DNA of 64,000 nt from Steinernema hermaphroditum (GCA_030435675.1 CM059621.1:15190001-15254000); one strand, 5' to 3'. Counted from the first letter of the stretch, positions 11,290 through 23,933 are shown. Translations and numbers: made by a program. The notes: generated from the sequence alone by a model not told the origin.

Positions 11290-12010
11290 ACATTTAAAAA
11301 ATCGTCCGCAGGAGGGGGAAGGTGGGGCATGGTCTGGTGACACGTTTCCAGCCCCTCGATACTGATGCTACGGCCACGAATGACACTGAACACATAATTC
11401 CAGACCGCGTCGGAAAAGACAACTGTAACTGCCCGCAATGTTTGTCTAGCAGACAGAGAAGTGTCTGCTAGTAGGGGTCGATCTTTGTATGGTGATTTTT
11501 AGATAATCGCTGCAGACAATCGCAGCTGATTTGTGCCAGCAAGTCTGTCTAAAATCGGTGCATTTGATTTGACCGCTTTCTTTCTTCAGAATACCCGACC
11601 TGTTTATTACCGTACAGCTCCATAAAGCCTTACAGATACCACAAGAGATGCATGTACCAGTCGGATAACACGAGGAGAGGTTACACAACATGTCACATAC
11701 AATCTCCCCCTTTAGGTGTCTGTCTACCAGATAACTATCGTAGATAACAGCATTCATTATCGTGGAAAGAATAAGTGGCACGTGGTCAGAATCAAATACA
11801 CCGATTTCACACAGGCGTGCGGACACAAAAGATTGCAGACAACAGCAGTCATTTGTGCCAACAAGTTTGTATGAAATAGGTTGATCTGCATTTGATTTGA
11901 CCGTTTCACGATTTCCTGTGTATGGATACGGTGAGGTGAAGACCATTTTACAAAAATCTGCTGCACCATTATAAGATGAAATGCTACACACATGGTCGTC
12001 TTCACAAACC
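11290..12010. other. Intergenic with internal direct repeat
   Basis: A 70-75-bp unit at about 11511-11582 recurs at 11834-11909 (shared pieces: gcagacaa, atttgtgcca, gcatttgatttgaccg). The long minus-strand open frame across this region shows the same duplication in its translation and no domain, so I treat it as repeat rather than gene. Confidence 0.45.
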
Positions 12011-12602
12011 TTATAGAAACAAAACTCTTATTGTGTTTATTCTTCCGTGCAATTCCGCGCGATCGACGACACGAGTAATAGGAGCGATCGTTTCTTGTGG
12101 CAAGTTCGGATGCTTCAGCAACTTCTTGAGACCTTCTTTTCCGTCGAACAGATTGAAATTGACGATCAATCTGCGCATCTCTCTTTTGTACAGAAAAGTG
12201 AACATTCTCGCCACATTCTCCGTGTTGACGTCCTGAGAAGTGATGTTGACATGCAGGAATATCTTCGCGTTTCTTGGCATGTAGTTCAGCTCCACGACGT
12301 CGGAGAAAGCTCTTGACGGAATCGTGCCGAAAGCGTTGAATGCTTCGCTAAATCAAGGTTGCTCATCAGAGGAGTTTTCATCAGAAGTTCTGTACTTACT
12401 GCGCGGCGAACACGAACAATTCGATCTCTGGGGGATCGCACAACTCTTCGACCGCTTTCTTCCACTGTCGACTGACGATGCGGAGCCGGTAGAAGTCCTC
12501 CCAGGGTACTGTACGCTTGAGGTGTTCGAGGATAAAGTAGACGATTTCTGGCGGGAGACGGCTGAATCTTCGCCGTCTTCTGAATGGCAACGAATTTCCC
12601 AT
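12011..12602 (-). CDS. F-box protein
   Basis: Exon 1 is 12602-12400 and exon 2 is 12347-12011, separated by a 52-bp intron (gtaagt..gatttag). The joined frame gives 179 residues and ends in TAA. Residues about 12-57 form an F-box: RFSRLPPEIVYFILEHL then DFYRLRIVSRQWKKAVEEL, matching the LPxEhhxxIhxxLxxxDhhxhRxVSxxW pattern. F-box proteins bind Skp1 and serve as substrate receptors of SCF ubiquitin ligases; nematodes have large, fast-evolving families. The C-terminal two thirds (for example KIFLHVNITSQDV) is a putative alpha/beta substrate-binding part without a motif I can name. It lies 207 bp downstream of, and in the same orientation as, the ABC transporter, but I see no sign of a shared transcript. 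Confidence 0.75.
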
Positions 12603-12808
12603 GAGGCCGTTTTCGTTTTTCTCTCTGGCGCGCAAGTTTAAATGTAGTGCAGGCGAAGAGCAATGCGCGATAAGTGTCAAAACGGTCATTCGTGCCAAAG
12701 GTGCAGACATGACTACGAAGTCTTTATTGGCTGAACGCTGCAAAACAAACGGGAGATCAGCAAAATCAGGACGGACCACTGACACATCACAAGTTTCACG
12801 GAACTCAC

Positions 12809-15051
12809 TTATCGCGAAAGTGAAACCCGCAACAAGAGACCGAAGTAGCCGATGAGGTATAGCACGACGATCGAGATGCCCATCATGCCTAGATCGAAAC
12901 CGAGGTTGTTCTTGTCGAACGAGTACATGTCGAGGATCTGGTTCAGATCGACGGCGGTCTCGTTAGTGGTGGCGTTGACAGGGCAGTTGAGAAACTCCGC
13001 GTTGGGAACGGTCACATTGGTCCACTGGTTGATGATGAATCCTTCAAAGCCGTATCTACAACATATGAGATTAGGCGTGAAGCCGATGATTGAAATTTCG
13101 TACCTGAACCAACTCATATACTGTATCCAAGAGATATACGATGGGAGCTCTCCGACATTAGCGTAGAGTCCGCCAGTAAGCGAGAGCAGAGTGAGCATCG
13201 GACCGGCGACAGAAACAGCAATCGGGTATGAAGGCGACACAGCACTCAGCATAACTCCGAAGGCTGATGCGGACTGCTCGATGAGAAATGCTGTCAGGAA
13301 CATGACGAACACTTGTAAGACGCTGGCCGAAGAGAACGGAACCATCCAATAGCAGATGGCGACCATTAGAAATCCGCCGAGAGTGAACAACGGCATGTAA
13401 GAGAATGCGCGAGTCATATAATAAGAAGCCACCGAGTAGAGACCATCGTGATACTCTCTGACCAGAATCGGATAGTCGGCAGGCAGGAAAGTAAGAATTC
13501 CAAAGAGAGTTGAATAAGTCAGCTCGGCGACAAGATAGAAGAGCGCTCCATTCATGTTGTACACTCCGCTTTGATTGCATCGGTTGGTTCCGAGGTAGAG
13601 AAGTCCAACGAAAAGACCCATCACGACTTTTTGAATGATCTTCGCTCTTGCTAAACTAGGATTGCGCCAGTTGTCGAGTAGAGCACGGTAAAGAAGAGCA
13701 ATTAACTGAAGAAAGCGGTCAAACGAGAAGAACTGACTATGCGCCTACTTGATCGCAGAGTGGAGCAACAGTCCGCACTCGGGGATAGCTTCCTATTGTC
13801 GTTTCATAAGACTGCACAACTTCCATAACTTCCTTTCCTTCTTTCGAGTCCGCGAATGCATCACAGATGGCATTCACCCGCTGCAGACATTCTTCCTTCT
13901 TGACGGCTGTCACAGCGAGCGTCTCGATAATCATGTCGGCCGGATTGTAATTGCGAGGGCAGCTGTGACCGCATGATTCCATCAGCGGAATGGCTTCTTC
14001 AGGGCGGCCGAGGAAGGCGACTCGTCCGGCAGCCAGATAAAGCACCTGAAAGAGAAAGGATTTGATATAATTGGAAAGCAAACATAATCAACAAAATGGC
14101 TTCTCTTTCATTGTATGACCTACCCGATCAAAAAGATTATACAACTGAGAAGACGGTTGATGGATTGTGCAAATGATCGTTTTTCCTGATTTTGCGAGCT
14201 TCTTCAAAACTGCAACAATCGATTCTGCCATGAACGAATCCAGTCCCGTGGTGGGCTCATCGCAAAAAAGGATCGGCGGGTTCGTCAGCAGCTCTGCGGC
14301 GAAGGTGAGTCGCTTCGATTCGCCACCCGAAATGCCCTTCTTCACGCCGGCCATACCAATCTTCGTATTTCGACATTTCGTCAATCCAAGCTCCTTCAGA
14401 ACCTGAGAAAGTAAATGAAAACAAGTATCGAAGACGCGCAAAACGTACGAAAGTCACTCGTTTGGCTCGCTGCTCGGCGGTCAGATTTCCAGATATCCGT
14501 AGGCGAGCTTGAATCATCAGATGCTCCCGGACAGAGAGCGTCGACATGAAGAGATCCTCTTGCTGCGCGTAGCCGCTGACGGCGGTGATGTGCTTGCCCA
14601 TCTCGAATCCATTGACCAACACTCTTCCATTGACAGAGAGTCCGGAGAGGTTTCGGGCGAGTAGAGTGTTGAGAAGCGTAGTTTTTCCAGCGCCACTGAA
14701 AAAGGAAACTTCAACAAAAGCAAAACAAAATGATACATCGCGTGAGCGTCTTCCCACGATCCACCCGGCGCAGCAAACAAAGAGCACGTTACCGTTCTTG
14801 GTTGCAAATCAAAGTGGCGCCTACCTAGCGCCCATCAGGGCCATCAGCTGTCCTCCCTCGCAAACGCCATTCACATCGTTCAGAAGCAGACGATTTCCCT
14901 TCTTCGTCGTCACGGAGATGTTGTGCCACGAAAGCGACACCGGATTGGTCTCACGCCGGCTGTTGATTGACTCTGAGTCGACAAACTGAACTCCACCGTA
15001 GTTGGACACTTTGTCCTCGGACAATAGAAGTCCGCGCTCATCGTCGCCCAT
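12809..15051 (-). CDS. ABCG (White-type) half-transporter
   Basis: Six exons close into 632 residues: 15051-14825, 14695-14449, 14402-14124, 14045-13749, 13705-13104, 13055-12809. The nucleotide-binding domain comes first, as in ABCG proteins. Walker A GASGAGKTT spans the exon 1/2 junction; the Q-loop region is YAQQEDLF; the signature is [10 protein letters not shown]; Walker B is [12 protein letters not shown]; the H-loop is TIHQPSS. A six-helix membrane domain follows (from about residue 350), including [23 protein letters not shown] and the W(F)RYGFEG stretch seen in White relatives. The last intron (13103-13056) is 48 bp, in frame and free of stops, so it is easily mistaken for coding; removing it restores WFRYGFE. 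Half-transporters of this group pair up to export lipids, pigment precursors or xenobiotics. All catalytic motifs are intact. Confidence 0.9.
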
Positions 15052-15124
15052 CTCGTGGGATTGGTCAGCGCTGAAAAGCAGAAGCTGATGTCGGCGAATC
15101 GATAGCGGCGCGGCGACTCACCTG
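15052..15124 (-). promoter_or_regulatory. 5'-UTR intron or trans-splice acceptor of the ABC gene
   Basis: On the minus strand a good acceptor (gcttttcag) ends about 20 bp upstream of the ATG at 15051, and a donor-like gtgagt lies near 15121. This fits either a short 5'-UTR intron or a spliced-leader addition site. No upstream in-frame coding exon was found. Confidence 0.4.
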
Positions 15125-16512
15125 AGAACTGATCACCGCGAAGAAGCGAACAGAGTGCGCGCCGTTATCAGGAAGGGATCTTCGTCTGCAATAATAAGAT
15201 ACGAGGTGATGAAACGGTAGCACTCGGAAACGAACCTCTGCGAAGCACGACCGGTCGGCAACGCTAGAAATGGTGCAACTGATCGCGCTGCAGCCTACAA
15301 GCATAGTATCTAGGCAGTGCAGCGTCTGAGACAGAGACGTCTCGAAAGTGCATGGCAACAACAGGCTCCGAACTGATAAGATACTCTGGTCGCTCTAAGA
15401 TCAAAAAACAAAGTGATCAACAGGCAAGCGAAAGGAACGAAAACAAAGAGTTTCCACAAAGCAAGTCCAGTTAAGCTTCTGTTGATACGTCAGGATTCAG
15501 TTCTGTTTTGTCCAAGCACTAATTTTGAATATTCGAATTTTTAACCATTTTGAACTATTTATTTGATTGCCGTAGAATCTACAAATAAAATTCCGTCTCC
15601 TGATTCAAACTGCGTACTCAATGGCAAAAATGTCTTTTTTTCGGCCGCATTCGGCACTCCCTGGGAAGTAACAAGCAACACCCATTGCTGTGGAATCTAA
15701 AAACAAAAATCCAGTTTTCTAATTGAAACTGTGTTCTTAATGACAAAAATACGTTTCTATTCGTACTTTTTCAGCCACATACGGTACTCCATCAGCAGTA
15801 AAATCGGCTCGGTTTTTAAGTCGAGTCTGTGAAGTAACCCAACATTCTTCGAATCATTTGTTTCGGAATATTTGCTGGGATAGACAGCTAAGAATAGCCA
15901 ATATTTGCGGTGAGAAAGAGTGACAAGAGCACAAAATGGAGAGCTGCTGTAATGGTACTCGAGAAGATAGAATGTCTCACCTTTTGGGAACTCCCAACTA
16001 AAATCATACTTAAGCCTATTCGTTTTGATGATCGAAGATTTCGTATTCAGAAACCACATCTGTAACTTGTAGTGTGGTTTCTACAAAGTGTGGTTCTTCC
16101 AAAAATAATTTTTAAACAATGAAAATCTGCGTCCTGAGTTAGAGGAGTACAAATAAGAACCAAATACGGATAAGCAAAAATTATTTAGTTCACCTCCAAC
16201 ACCTAAACGGATTCAGCTAATCCTGAAAAGATCTTACCATAATGATAGTGATTTTGACTGAATTTGGCATACCAATGGTCGCCCGACCTCCTAGAAGGCA
16301 TGAAATACCTGGGAGTCGTAGCGCCAAACAAAGAACAAAAACAATGGCAACTGTGTGATAGTTTCTTCTTTAGCCTTAATATGTCTTGCATGGCGTGTTC
16401 CCATTAATTTAAGAGATCGATCTGGTAAACTTGATTTTGGCTCCACCGAACAATGGCTCCACCGTCTACCCTGTCTACTCTGGAATAGAAGCCGTTGTGT
16501 ATGCATGACCCC

Positions 16513-16530
16513 TTACAGGGTGACGAAAAA
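16513..16530 (+). mobile_element. Mariner-like terminal motif
   Basis: The string cagggtgacgaaaaagttctgtgaatt near 16515-16540 resembles the flank of the palindromic mariner remnant (agaaagttctgtgaaatt). It sits immediately left of the 16568-16619 hairpin and suggests another decayed element here. Confidence 0.3.
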
Positions 16531-16567
16531 GTTCTGTGAATTGTTTGAAAGCTATATCTCGATGCAG

Positions 16568-16619
16568 ATAACTAACAAGATAACAGCTTAAGTTTGTAGG
16601 CTGTTATCTTGTTAGTTAT
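16568..16619. repeat. Perfect 20-bp stem, 12-nt loop hairpin
   Basis: The arms 16568-16587 and 16600-16619 are exact reverse complements (arm ataactaacaagataacagc), with loop ttaagtttgtag. The next bases also fit the edge of a decayed mariner-like element. Such a hairpin could be a miniature element, a recombination scar or a small-RNA precursor; sequence alone does not choose. Confidence 0.8.
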
Positions 16620-16683
16620 ACTGGAAATCTGACAGAAACAGCTTGATAATCGAAGAAAAAAGCGAAAAAGAGGTCGAAAATTG

Positions 16684-16980
16684 GTGAAACTAAGGCGACA
16701 GACTGTTCCCGGAACGAATGGCCTGGCGCGGCAAGTAGATTTGTCTCCGCGTCAAATCGTGCTCGCGGCAAATCGTTCTGCTCCCCTATTTTCTGCTCAC
16801 CCCCTCACAACCCTACAGACGATGTACGCCGCCGAGAAGAAACGACGGGAAGAACTAGAACAGCAACTGAAAGAAAAAGATAAACAGCTGGCAATCAGTA
16901 ACGCGAAAATCAAGGAAATTCTGGACACATGCTCTTGCGTAAAAACCGTAGATTTGTGGCTAGATTATTCTTTGAAATAA
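16684..16980 (+). CDS. Possible exon encoding a coiled-coil segment
   Basis: This frame lacks an ATG at its left end; the first internal ATG is at 16821. It encodes a clear heptad-rich charged stretch (AEKKRREELEQQLKEKDKQL) typical of a coiled coil, then degenerates to a stop at 16978. No neighbouring exon with a recognisable domain is found. It may be an exon of an unrecognised gene, or a relic. Confidence 0.25.
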   Translation: MKLRRQTVPGTNGLARQVDLSPRQIVLAANRSAPLFSAHPLTTLQTMYAAEKKRREELEQQLKEKDKQLAISNAKIKEILDTCSCVKTVDLWLDYSLK

Positions 16981-18254
16981 CTCCTTTCTCCATTCCTAAC
17001 GAAATAAATCAATTGTCCGTGTTAGTGAACCTTCTACGTCTAGAGCGTCGGTTCTCTTCTGACCACCTTTCATCCATAGAATCTCGTCCAGAGATATCTT
17101 CGCAGAGATCTCGCTGCCATTCGGTAGCTAAATCTATACTCGACAAGATGCAATCGGCCTTTAAGTCGACACAAAGTTAGAATCTTGCTAAAAAGCTTGA
17201 TTTATCAAGGCCATTTTTGCATTGGATTTGCCAGCCCTTCCGGCAGACTTCAAATTTTCAGAGTGAATTTCTGATCACGTTTGCAAAGAGCTCAACATAC
17301 CTTTTGACCGTAAATCATGTAGCATTCACTGGTCTATCGTGTACGCTTATAAAAGATACGACTTGCATCTTTGCATCTGCACCAAAAATTCACTTTCATG
17401 TGAACTTTTCATTCACCAGCCACCACCATCATCGATCAAATCACTTCTGCCACTCCACCCCTCGTAGAACCTATTTTCACAATTAGCGATATCGATGTTT
17501 TTACATCAATCTACTCCTTGTTCATCGCTCTACAAATCCACGGTAAGACTTATGAGCTCGGACCATATAGGTATGCGATAAAAGGTTACATTTATGCAAG
17601 CGGTTTGATACCTGGAGGGACGGGTCGCCTGCCATAGTGCTGGTGCTTTGTGATGAGCTTTTGGATGGCTTACACTAGTGTAAATCAAGATATGGCAGTT
17701 TCCGCTTGTGGCGAATTAGGACCCAAACTTGACCTGCATTCTTGACCGGGCCCCGGAAAGACTCAGAAGACAGGATTTCCGAAGTTTTCTGTCGTAAGCA
17801 TGTTACAGAGCGTACGAAGAAACCCTATTTATGTTTCATCCTATGAAAAATGGGGTAGCCTTCAAAATATTTCAAGATCTTTAAAAATCATGGAATTTAC
17901 AATGGAAAAAGGTCGCTTTTCATAGGATTTTTAAAGTGTCGAAAGAGGAAGTGACGCCCATAAGCATATAATTGATCTCATTTGTGGGCCTATGTAATTT
18001 TCAACGCAGAAAACGGTGTTTTGCGTGGTTTGGGGCAATTGGCGAAGAAGATTTACGTAATTTGTCAGTTGGACAGGTCTTCGGCGCGGAGGACCTAAAT
18101 CTGGCCTTTTTCGACCTCTGTTGAGCAAGAGGTGTGGCCTACAGCGCACGAATTACCTTGCAATACAGTGGAAAAATGGATAGCAGCAAATACCAGGAGA
18201 AAATCTGACAAAACAGGCCGAAAACTGCACAAAATAATTGGGTTTTGTTGGGTG

Positions 18255-18465
18255 AGGCCATCATTATGCAACAGCGAAATTGGTCCGTCTTTCAAAAAAT
18301 GACCAGAAAATTTTGAAAATGATCACGAATTCCGTTGATAGTGTGTGTTCCACCGTTATTTTGCGCGCTCTTTCAAATGGTAAAGCGCGCCTTTCGCGAA
18401 AGTCCCTCTTTGGCACTATACGGCAAATAAAACAGGCGAAGCCATCATTATGCAACAGACTGTAG
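18255..18465. mobile_element. Paired transposon-end motifs
   Basis: The 15-16-bp string ccatcattatgcaacag appears at 18258-18274 and 18442-18458, the second followed by actgta. A third copy is at 29139-29160. All three are in the same orientation. Motifs of this kind are common at Tc1/mariner ends; no transposase is intact nearby. Confidence 0.4.
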
Positions 18466-18532
18466 TATTATACGATATTCTTTTGTTATATTCTTTTAAA
18501 CTAATACACACCTCCAATTACAGCAGTGTATT

Positions 18533-21238
18533 TCATGAGGCATCAGCCACTTTTGCCGTCTTCGTTTCCGCATTCCAGGTTTCTTTGGTCCATGGAGCTG
18601 CTTCAGTCCTACATCCAACCAAAAAGACTACGGTGGACACTACAGTAACCGTCGCTGCGACATAGAACACCAGCGCCCACTGAATGCTCACTTAAGACGT
18701 CTAGTGGCTCAGGGTAAGGGGAACCTCTTCAGGAGTGTTGTTGGGAGCCATGAAGTAGATGAACATGGGCACAATGAGGATATTCAAACTGCACAGAAAG
18801 GCGACGACGGACATGACGAAGGGGAAGAATTGCCGCGATACCTACTGAGATGCATTCTGATGTTCAGATCACATCTCCTACCATTTGGCCGCATTTGAAG
18901 AGACTCACACAGTTCAATCCACTGCAAACAATGGCCAACGCGTAGGCACACCACCCCAAGAAGGCCTTCTCGGTGGGCACCAAAGCGAGGCCAACAAAAC
19001 AGGCGGCCATGGTGGCTTGAGCCACAGAAGTGAAAATGAAAATGCGTCCTCGCACGCCCACACAGGTGGCGTAGTCGCAAAGGGGTCCCGCGACGAGTTT
19101 TGTTATGAAGGAGAGGAGGAAGGGTACCGCCGTGGCGAAGCCAGTGCTGTCCACTTCGTAGTGAAGCACCTGAATAGTCAGGTTGAACAGTTGATAGTGA
19201 CCTTGCAAACCTTGTTGAGATAAGTAGGCCCGTACTGAAGGAAAATTTGGAAAGCGGCGTTAGCTCCCAGAATTGCGACCCAGAGACCGACGACGGTTAT
19301 GTTTGTGCTGATGGCAGCATAGGGGATGTTCGTCTGCTTCCCGGTTATTCCCGTTTTATCTTTCTCGATTCGGCCAAGTTCTTTGGCGCTGACACTTCTG
19401 AAAGCAACCCGGTGTCTTAGCTTAGCTTCATCCTATGTATTGGGATGTTGGGATAAATAGGCCCGTACTGAAGGAATGGATGACTCTCTCACAAAATGAT
19501 TACTTATCTAAAATAAAATCGATTTCGCAAATCACATTTACCTTCATAAGCAGAGTTGTCCGGGTGCTTCGGGTACCCAAACCCGAATCTGACCAGAACC
19601 CAAAACTTTCGGGTGCCCGAGCCGAAAACCCGAACGTACCAACTCTGTTCATAAGAAGGAACCTCAGCTGACTTTAAACAACACACGGTTACCGTATTAT
19701 CCAATGTCAGATCTAAGCTTCTGGCTTTGAATATATTACTCCTGACTTCTCATAAAATTCAGCTAATTTTCATTTATATCGTCGATCTTTGAATGGATCA
19801 TGCATACTCGAGTTCAGGCGACTTCAGAAAAGTAACCAGAATCCTTGAAAATATCAAGAAACGTAGGGGCTAGACTTTCTACGAGTTTGAGCAAACTATT
19901 ACCCAAAAATTTCCGGTGACCGTAGCTCTTGTAGTGAGGAGTTTCTAATGGTCTGTGATAAGTCGCACTGATATTTATTCCAGAAATCTAAGCATATTTT
20001 TTCAAAAATTCATAAATCGTTTAAACGAACGTGAAACGTAAACCTACTTGTGCATCCTGGGACTGTCGCGGTAGAAGTAGTAGAAAAGCGCGAAGAACAC
20101 CAAAGACAGAAAGCCTTGAAGATAGTAGACTCCACTCCATCCGATAGGCGACACACAGAACGCTCCGGCCACTGGCATGGTCAGCATGGGTCCGAACTAA
20201 ACAATGTCATTGTGTTAAGTTCGATGAACGCCTTGGCTCATGGTGTAAAATTGATGTTTATCAGGGTAAAAGTAGAAGAAACATGAAAAAATCTGGTAAA
20301 TAAGTAATAACTCGAGGCATTTGCAAATTTCATGTTACGGTAAATCTAGAGAAATAAATGGTGATTTACGCACGGCCAGTATTACCAACTAGCGTTATGA
20401 TGATGTCAGCTTGCGTCGCTGAAGCGGGTAAGTAGGTATTGAGGCATTTGTGCATATGACACGCCTTCCAACATCTCCAAAATCAGGCAAACAAATGATT
20501 TGGTAAGTTAATTGGGGTGAAGTAGAAAACTGCAAAAATAATGTCGCGTTTAAAAACACTTAAAACCTTGTTTTTTTGGTACTTTGCATAACGAAAGAGC
20601 TGCGTGTCAGTGTGTGTGATTCCTTTTACGGCAGTACTTCGGTGCCAAAAATCCTGGAACACCTACCTGAAGATAGCAACTCATCAAAGCCATGTACGTT
20701 CCGCTTTCGGCCAAAGTCGCCCAACTGGTGGCCACGGCTCCTGTGGCAGGAAAGGCTGCTGCCAGAGCGAATCCCTTAACTTTCGCATTTCCACAATTGA
20801 ATTTCGGTCTAAATCACCTGGATCCCTCTCATCAACAACAACCAATAGAATCCCATAGATGCCGCCAGTGGAGACAAGATCGTCGCCACTCCTGAGACCA
20901 GTCCATAAGCCGATTTCACATTTCTCAGCCCGAATCGAGCCAATCCCTCTGCTATCGGTACTGATCCAATCAACGAGCCTATGGCCACAACAGAGAACAG
21001 CCATCCCTGTTGAGAAGACGAGTAGTCGTAGATGGAAGTGCCATCTAAGGACCTAAGGATCGGCACGCAAAAATCGAAACTTACTTTCACTTCCCATGCA
21101 AATAATCGTAAAATTCAGAGCGAGTGAATTGCTTAGAAGCAGGGTAGAACAGATCAGTGAGATGGCCAGTACAGCGAAACGAGTATAATTCCGGAAAATC
21201 GACGTTTTCCTCTCATTTTCGAACACACCGGCAGTCAT
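18533..21238 (-). CDS. SLC17/sialin-like major facilitator transporter
   Basis: Eight exons close into 458 residues: 21238-21085, 21044-20818, 20774-20667, 20196-20048, 19397-19211, 19169-18882, 18841-18725, 18679-18533. The order of motifs matches the SLC17 anion-cotransporter family (sialin, vesicular glutamate and Na/phosphate carriers): TM1 ending [28 protein letters not shown] with the following G-rich TM2, [18 protein letters not shown] (family block RxxQGxxxGxxFPA), a central loop [12 protein letters not shown], and the C-terminal APW signature ([11 protein letters not shown]). About ten hydrophobic segments can be seen, so the N-terminal cytosolic part is short. Introns of 40-41 bp alternate with two longer ones (470 and 650 bp) that carry repeat pieces. 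It probably moves organic anions or phosphate across a plasma or vesicle membrane; the substrate cannot be told from sequence. Confidence 0.88.
19903..19970 (+). repeat. Dispersed repeat B, copy 1 (in an intron)
   Basis: Shares accgtagct(c/t)tgt and atttccg(g/c)t blocks with 22695-22770 and 23934-24004. It lies within the 650-bp intron of the SLC17 gene. Confidence 0.55.
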
Positions 21239-21433
21239 GGTTTCGGATTAGAATGAACTTCGTAGAGCGACATCGCGGAACTTTTAAATTCAAATGGAGG
21301 CAGTTGACTCCGTGCACAACCTGTTTCAGAGAGTTCATGCATGAGAACACTAAGGAAATGGTTTGGAAAAGAGTGCAAATATTCATGGATTATCTCTTGG
21401 GCAGTTTATGGAAAACGTGACGTGTTCCTGCAA

Positions 21434-21789
21434 GGACTGAAGGCTCGACGGAGAACAGGAAGTGAAACATATTGTACGATAAGCAGGCACAAAAGGACCC
21501 AAGACGTTCGGATCGCTTGATGGAACAGCTAAAAATTCTAATCTAAACATTTTTGGATTTTACATTTTAACATATTTGTTGTTCCATTCAAGTCGTCAGG
21601 ATCCCATCCCAAAAGGTGATTGGGAGCTTTAGAAGTGACGATGGCAAAAATTCTGAGAGCTTCGGAGATGCTCGCTCGACATAAGCTTTCGCCCGTGTCC
21701 GAAGACTGAAGTGTCGACAGAAAACAGGAAGTGAAACATGTTGTAAGATCATCAGGTACAAAAGGATGCAGGACGTTCGGATCACCTGT
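21434..21789 (+). repeat. About 90-bp direct repeat, two copies plus a partial
   Basis: Copies at about 21434-21522 and 21702-21789 share aacaggaagtgaaacat, the segment around cacaaaagga/gtacaaaagga and gacgttcggatc. A weaker partial copy lies near 22095-22140 (gtgtaagataatcaagtacaaaag). Confidence 0.65.
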
Positions 21790-22694
21790 CAGCACTTTAA
21801 CAGAATCAGTCAGAACGTTAGCTTCACCTTATTCCGTTAAGCGGTTAACAAAAAGTCAGCCCTATCTTGGCTCGAGTCATTTGACATTACTGAATATTTT
21901 TGGAGCTAAGACGTCGAATCGCAAAAATTATAAAATTATAAGCTTACATTACAACGAAAACTTGAATCTCCCCTTGATGTGACCTTTTGTTTAAAAATAG
22001 TTTCAGATGTAAAGTTTGACTTCTTTTTCTATTTTAAAAGTTTCCCAGCGACATCTTTTTTTGTGACTTGCAAATTTGATTGCAAAAATTGTCCAATGGT
22101 GTAAGATAATCAAGTACAAAAGCACTTTCACATCGCATGACCAGTAACCAGAACTCTACTTTACTCTAATACCTTATCTTCTTTGACTTTTAACTTTGAC
22201 CGAAAGGAAAGCTGCCAAAAATTCAGCCTTAACTTGACGCGACTGATTTGACAAGACTCGAGCTCTAATTTGCCAAATATCCCAGTGAAGTGATTTCATA
22301 CATAGTCCACAGCTCAAAGTGCATCTTTGCATTGATCATAATTACTAAAGATTTTCGGATTTAAAAAATTGAATGGGATGAAAATTACAAGTACAAAAAT
22401 GTAAATGAAAAATCCCGTTGAAGCTCCTGTAGGTTAGTTTATAACCAAAGCCAAAGCGCAAACTAATGGGAACGCTTCATTCTAGTCGGATTCATGTGCT
22501 CCACCGAAATCAGATGAAAATCAGCGACCACGGTGTGATATTGTTCTTTTGTGCATATGTGAGACGTCCTGCGCGGCGTAAACCGTTGATTCAGGAAGAT
22601 AAATTGTGTGAGTCATGTAAAAAATCGCCAAAGCATCTCTTTGAATATTTTTTACTTACTGAAAAATGAAGAGCTCAGAGTTTGAGTTATTAAT

Positions 22695-22770
22695 GCCAAA
22701 AATTTCCGCTCACCGTAGCTTCTATGGTGAGAATTCTCTGATGGTCCCCTGAATAGATAAGTTACGAACA
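22695..22770 (+). repeat. Dispersed repeat B, copy 2
   Basis: Contains aaaaatttccgctcaccgta and then agcttctatggtgaga, with gatagataagtta-like tail (aatagataagttacgaac). Closest to copy 3 at 23934. Confidence 0.6.
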
Positions 22771-23593
22771 GCGAACTAGCGCATTTAGAAAAAAGTCGGA
22801 TATTTTGTGCGTTCACTCACCGTTTTCAACGGGCTAGTGCAAATTCCGATAGTAAGGACAAAAGCAGGTCATAGACTCGTTTGTCGCGACTCTGTAATGC
22901 AGTTGAGTCCGATTCCGAAACATTCTGTAAGTCTCTTTCTTGCTATAGAACTCGAAATTGGTGAAGAGAAATATTACGACAAAAATGCTATATAAAACTT
23001 GGTTATCTGAAGCGAGTGCACCTGAATCTGACAAACTGCGCAACCACCGAACTCCCGCTGACAAAGTCCATCTGTTCGTTGACCCTAATGATTTATGAAT
23101 TTAAAAAATTGGATGCAGCCAAAATTATACAAAAATGCAAATGGAAAATCCCATCTGAAGCTCCAGAAGCCAAGCTTACGCATTACGTTCTTGGATCAAC
23201 AGCTTACGCCGCGCATTGAATGCCACTTACCAGCCCAAAAATGTAAACGTTCAAAAGTTTTAACGAGTTTATTTCTCGTATCAAAGGCTTACGCCTTGTG
23301 TGACGTCATGCACAAGAGTTTTCAAGCACAAGAGAAAAGTAAGCATGGCTGCCATATGGCTGCCATACAGAATACGAATAAACAGCGTAATTGCTTCTTT
23401 TAGTCTACAGTGGCGGCACTAGAGTCTAAGTCAGTGTTATCCCACTAGTTTACACCGATGTAGGCGACGAAGAGCCGAATCCAGTGGAGGCGCCAAGGTG
23501 AAAAGCCATCTTTGGCTTAACTGGCTGCACGGAGCTCGCAATTGCAACGAATCTTCGGTTTGAACGAGCGATACCGATGGAGTTGGGTGGTGA

Positions 23594-23630
23594 TGACGTT
23601 CTTCTTGGCCAGGCGGTGGAACTACGGCTT
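23594..23630 (+). repeat. Dispersed repeat A piece
   Basis: The block ttcttcttggccaggcggtg followed by gaactacggctt matches 401-436 (cttcttggcgagaccgtgga, actacggcc). Part of a larger composite repeat also seen at 2761-2860, 25201-25285, 33112-33180 and 61026-61085. Confidence 0.55.
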
Positions 23631-23933
23631 CTCAATTTTCCACAACTTGGGACTCCTCGTTCATAGAAACGGTCCATTCCGATGTTGCTCACGCCTTTGC
23701 CGCGTGCATACTAACGAATAGCGAGCCGGTCTATGAACCTTTAAAGCGCCAATGAGTCACCGCTGAGCGCTTCGGGCTCATCTTGAACAACTTAAACTTG
23801 AAACTCACCTTACAACTTTGTTTCAGAACTGTAAAGAGAGTCGTTGAAACATCAGTACTTATAGGTAACAGATAATGAATATATTATTTTGAAATTATCA
23901 AGGAAAGTAAGCACTTGAGTACAAGAACAATAT

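Larger units (their letters stand above)
15130..18532. other. Intergenic, repeats and one coiled-coil open frame
   Basis: No complete gene is visible. It contains a perfect 20-bp hairpin (16568-16619), a lysine/glutamate-rich open frame (16684-16980, listed separately) and transposon-end-like motifs near 18255 and 18440. The minus-strand frame 15757-16059 has no recognisable domain. Confidence 0.5.

Noticed and set aside
11446..11991. 181-codon minus-strand frame with many cysteines
   Set aside because: Its translation repeats internally because the DNA holds a direct repeat; no domain and no splice or start context.
17931..18149. Basic minus-strand frame resembling a DNA-binding N-terminus of a transposase
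   Set aside because: No helix-turn-helix or catalytic motif can be recognised; kept only as unassigned repeat sequence.
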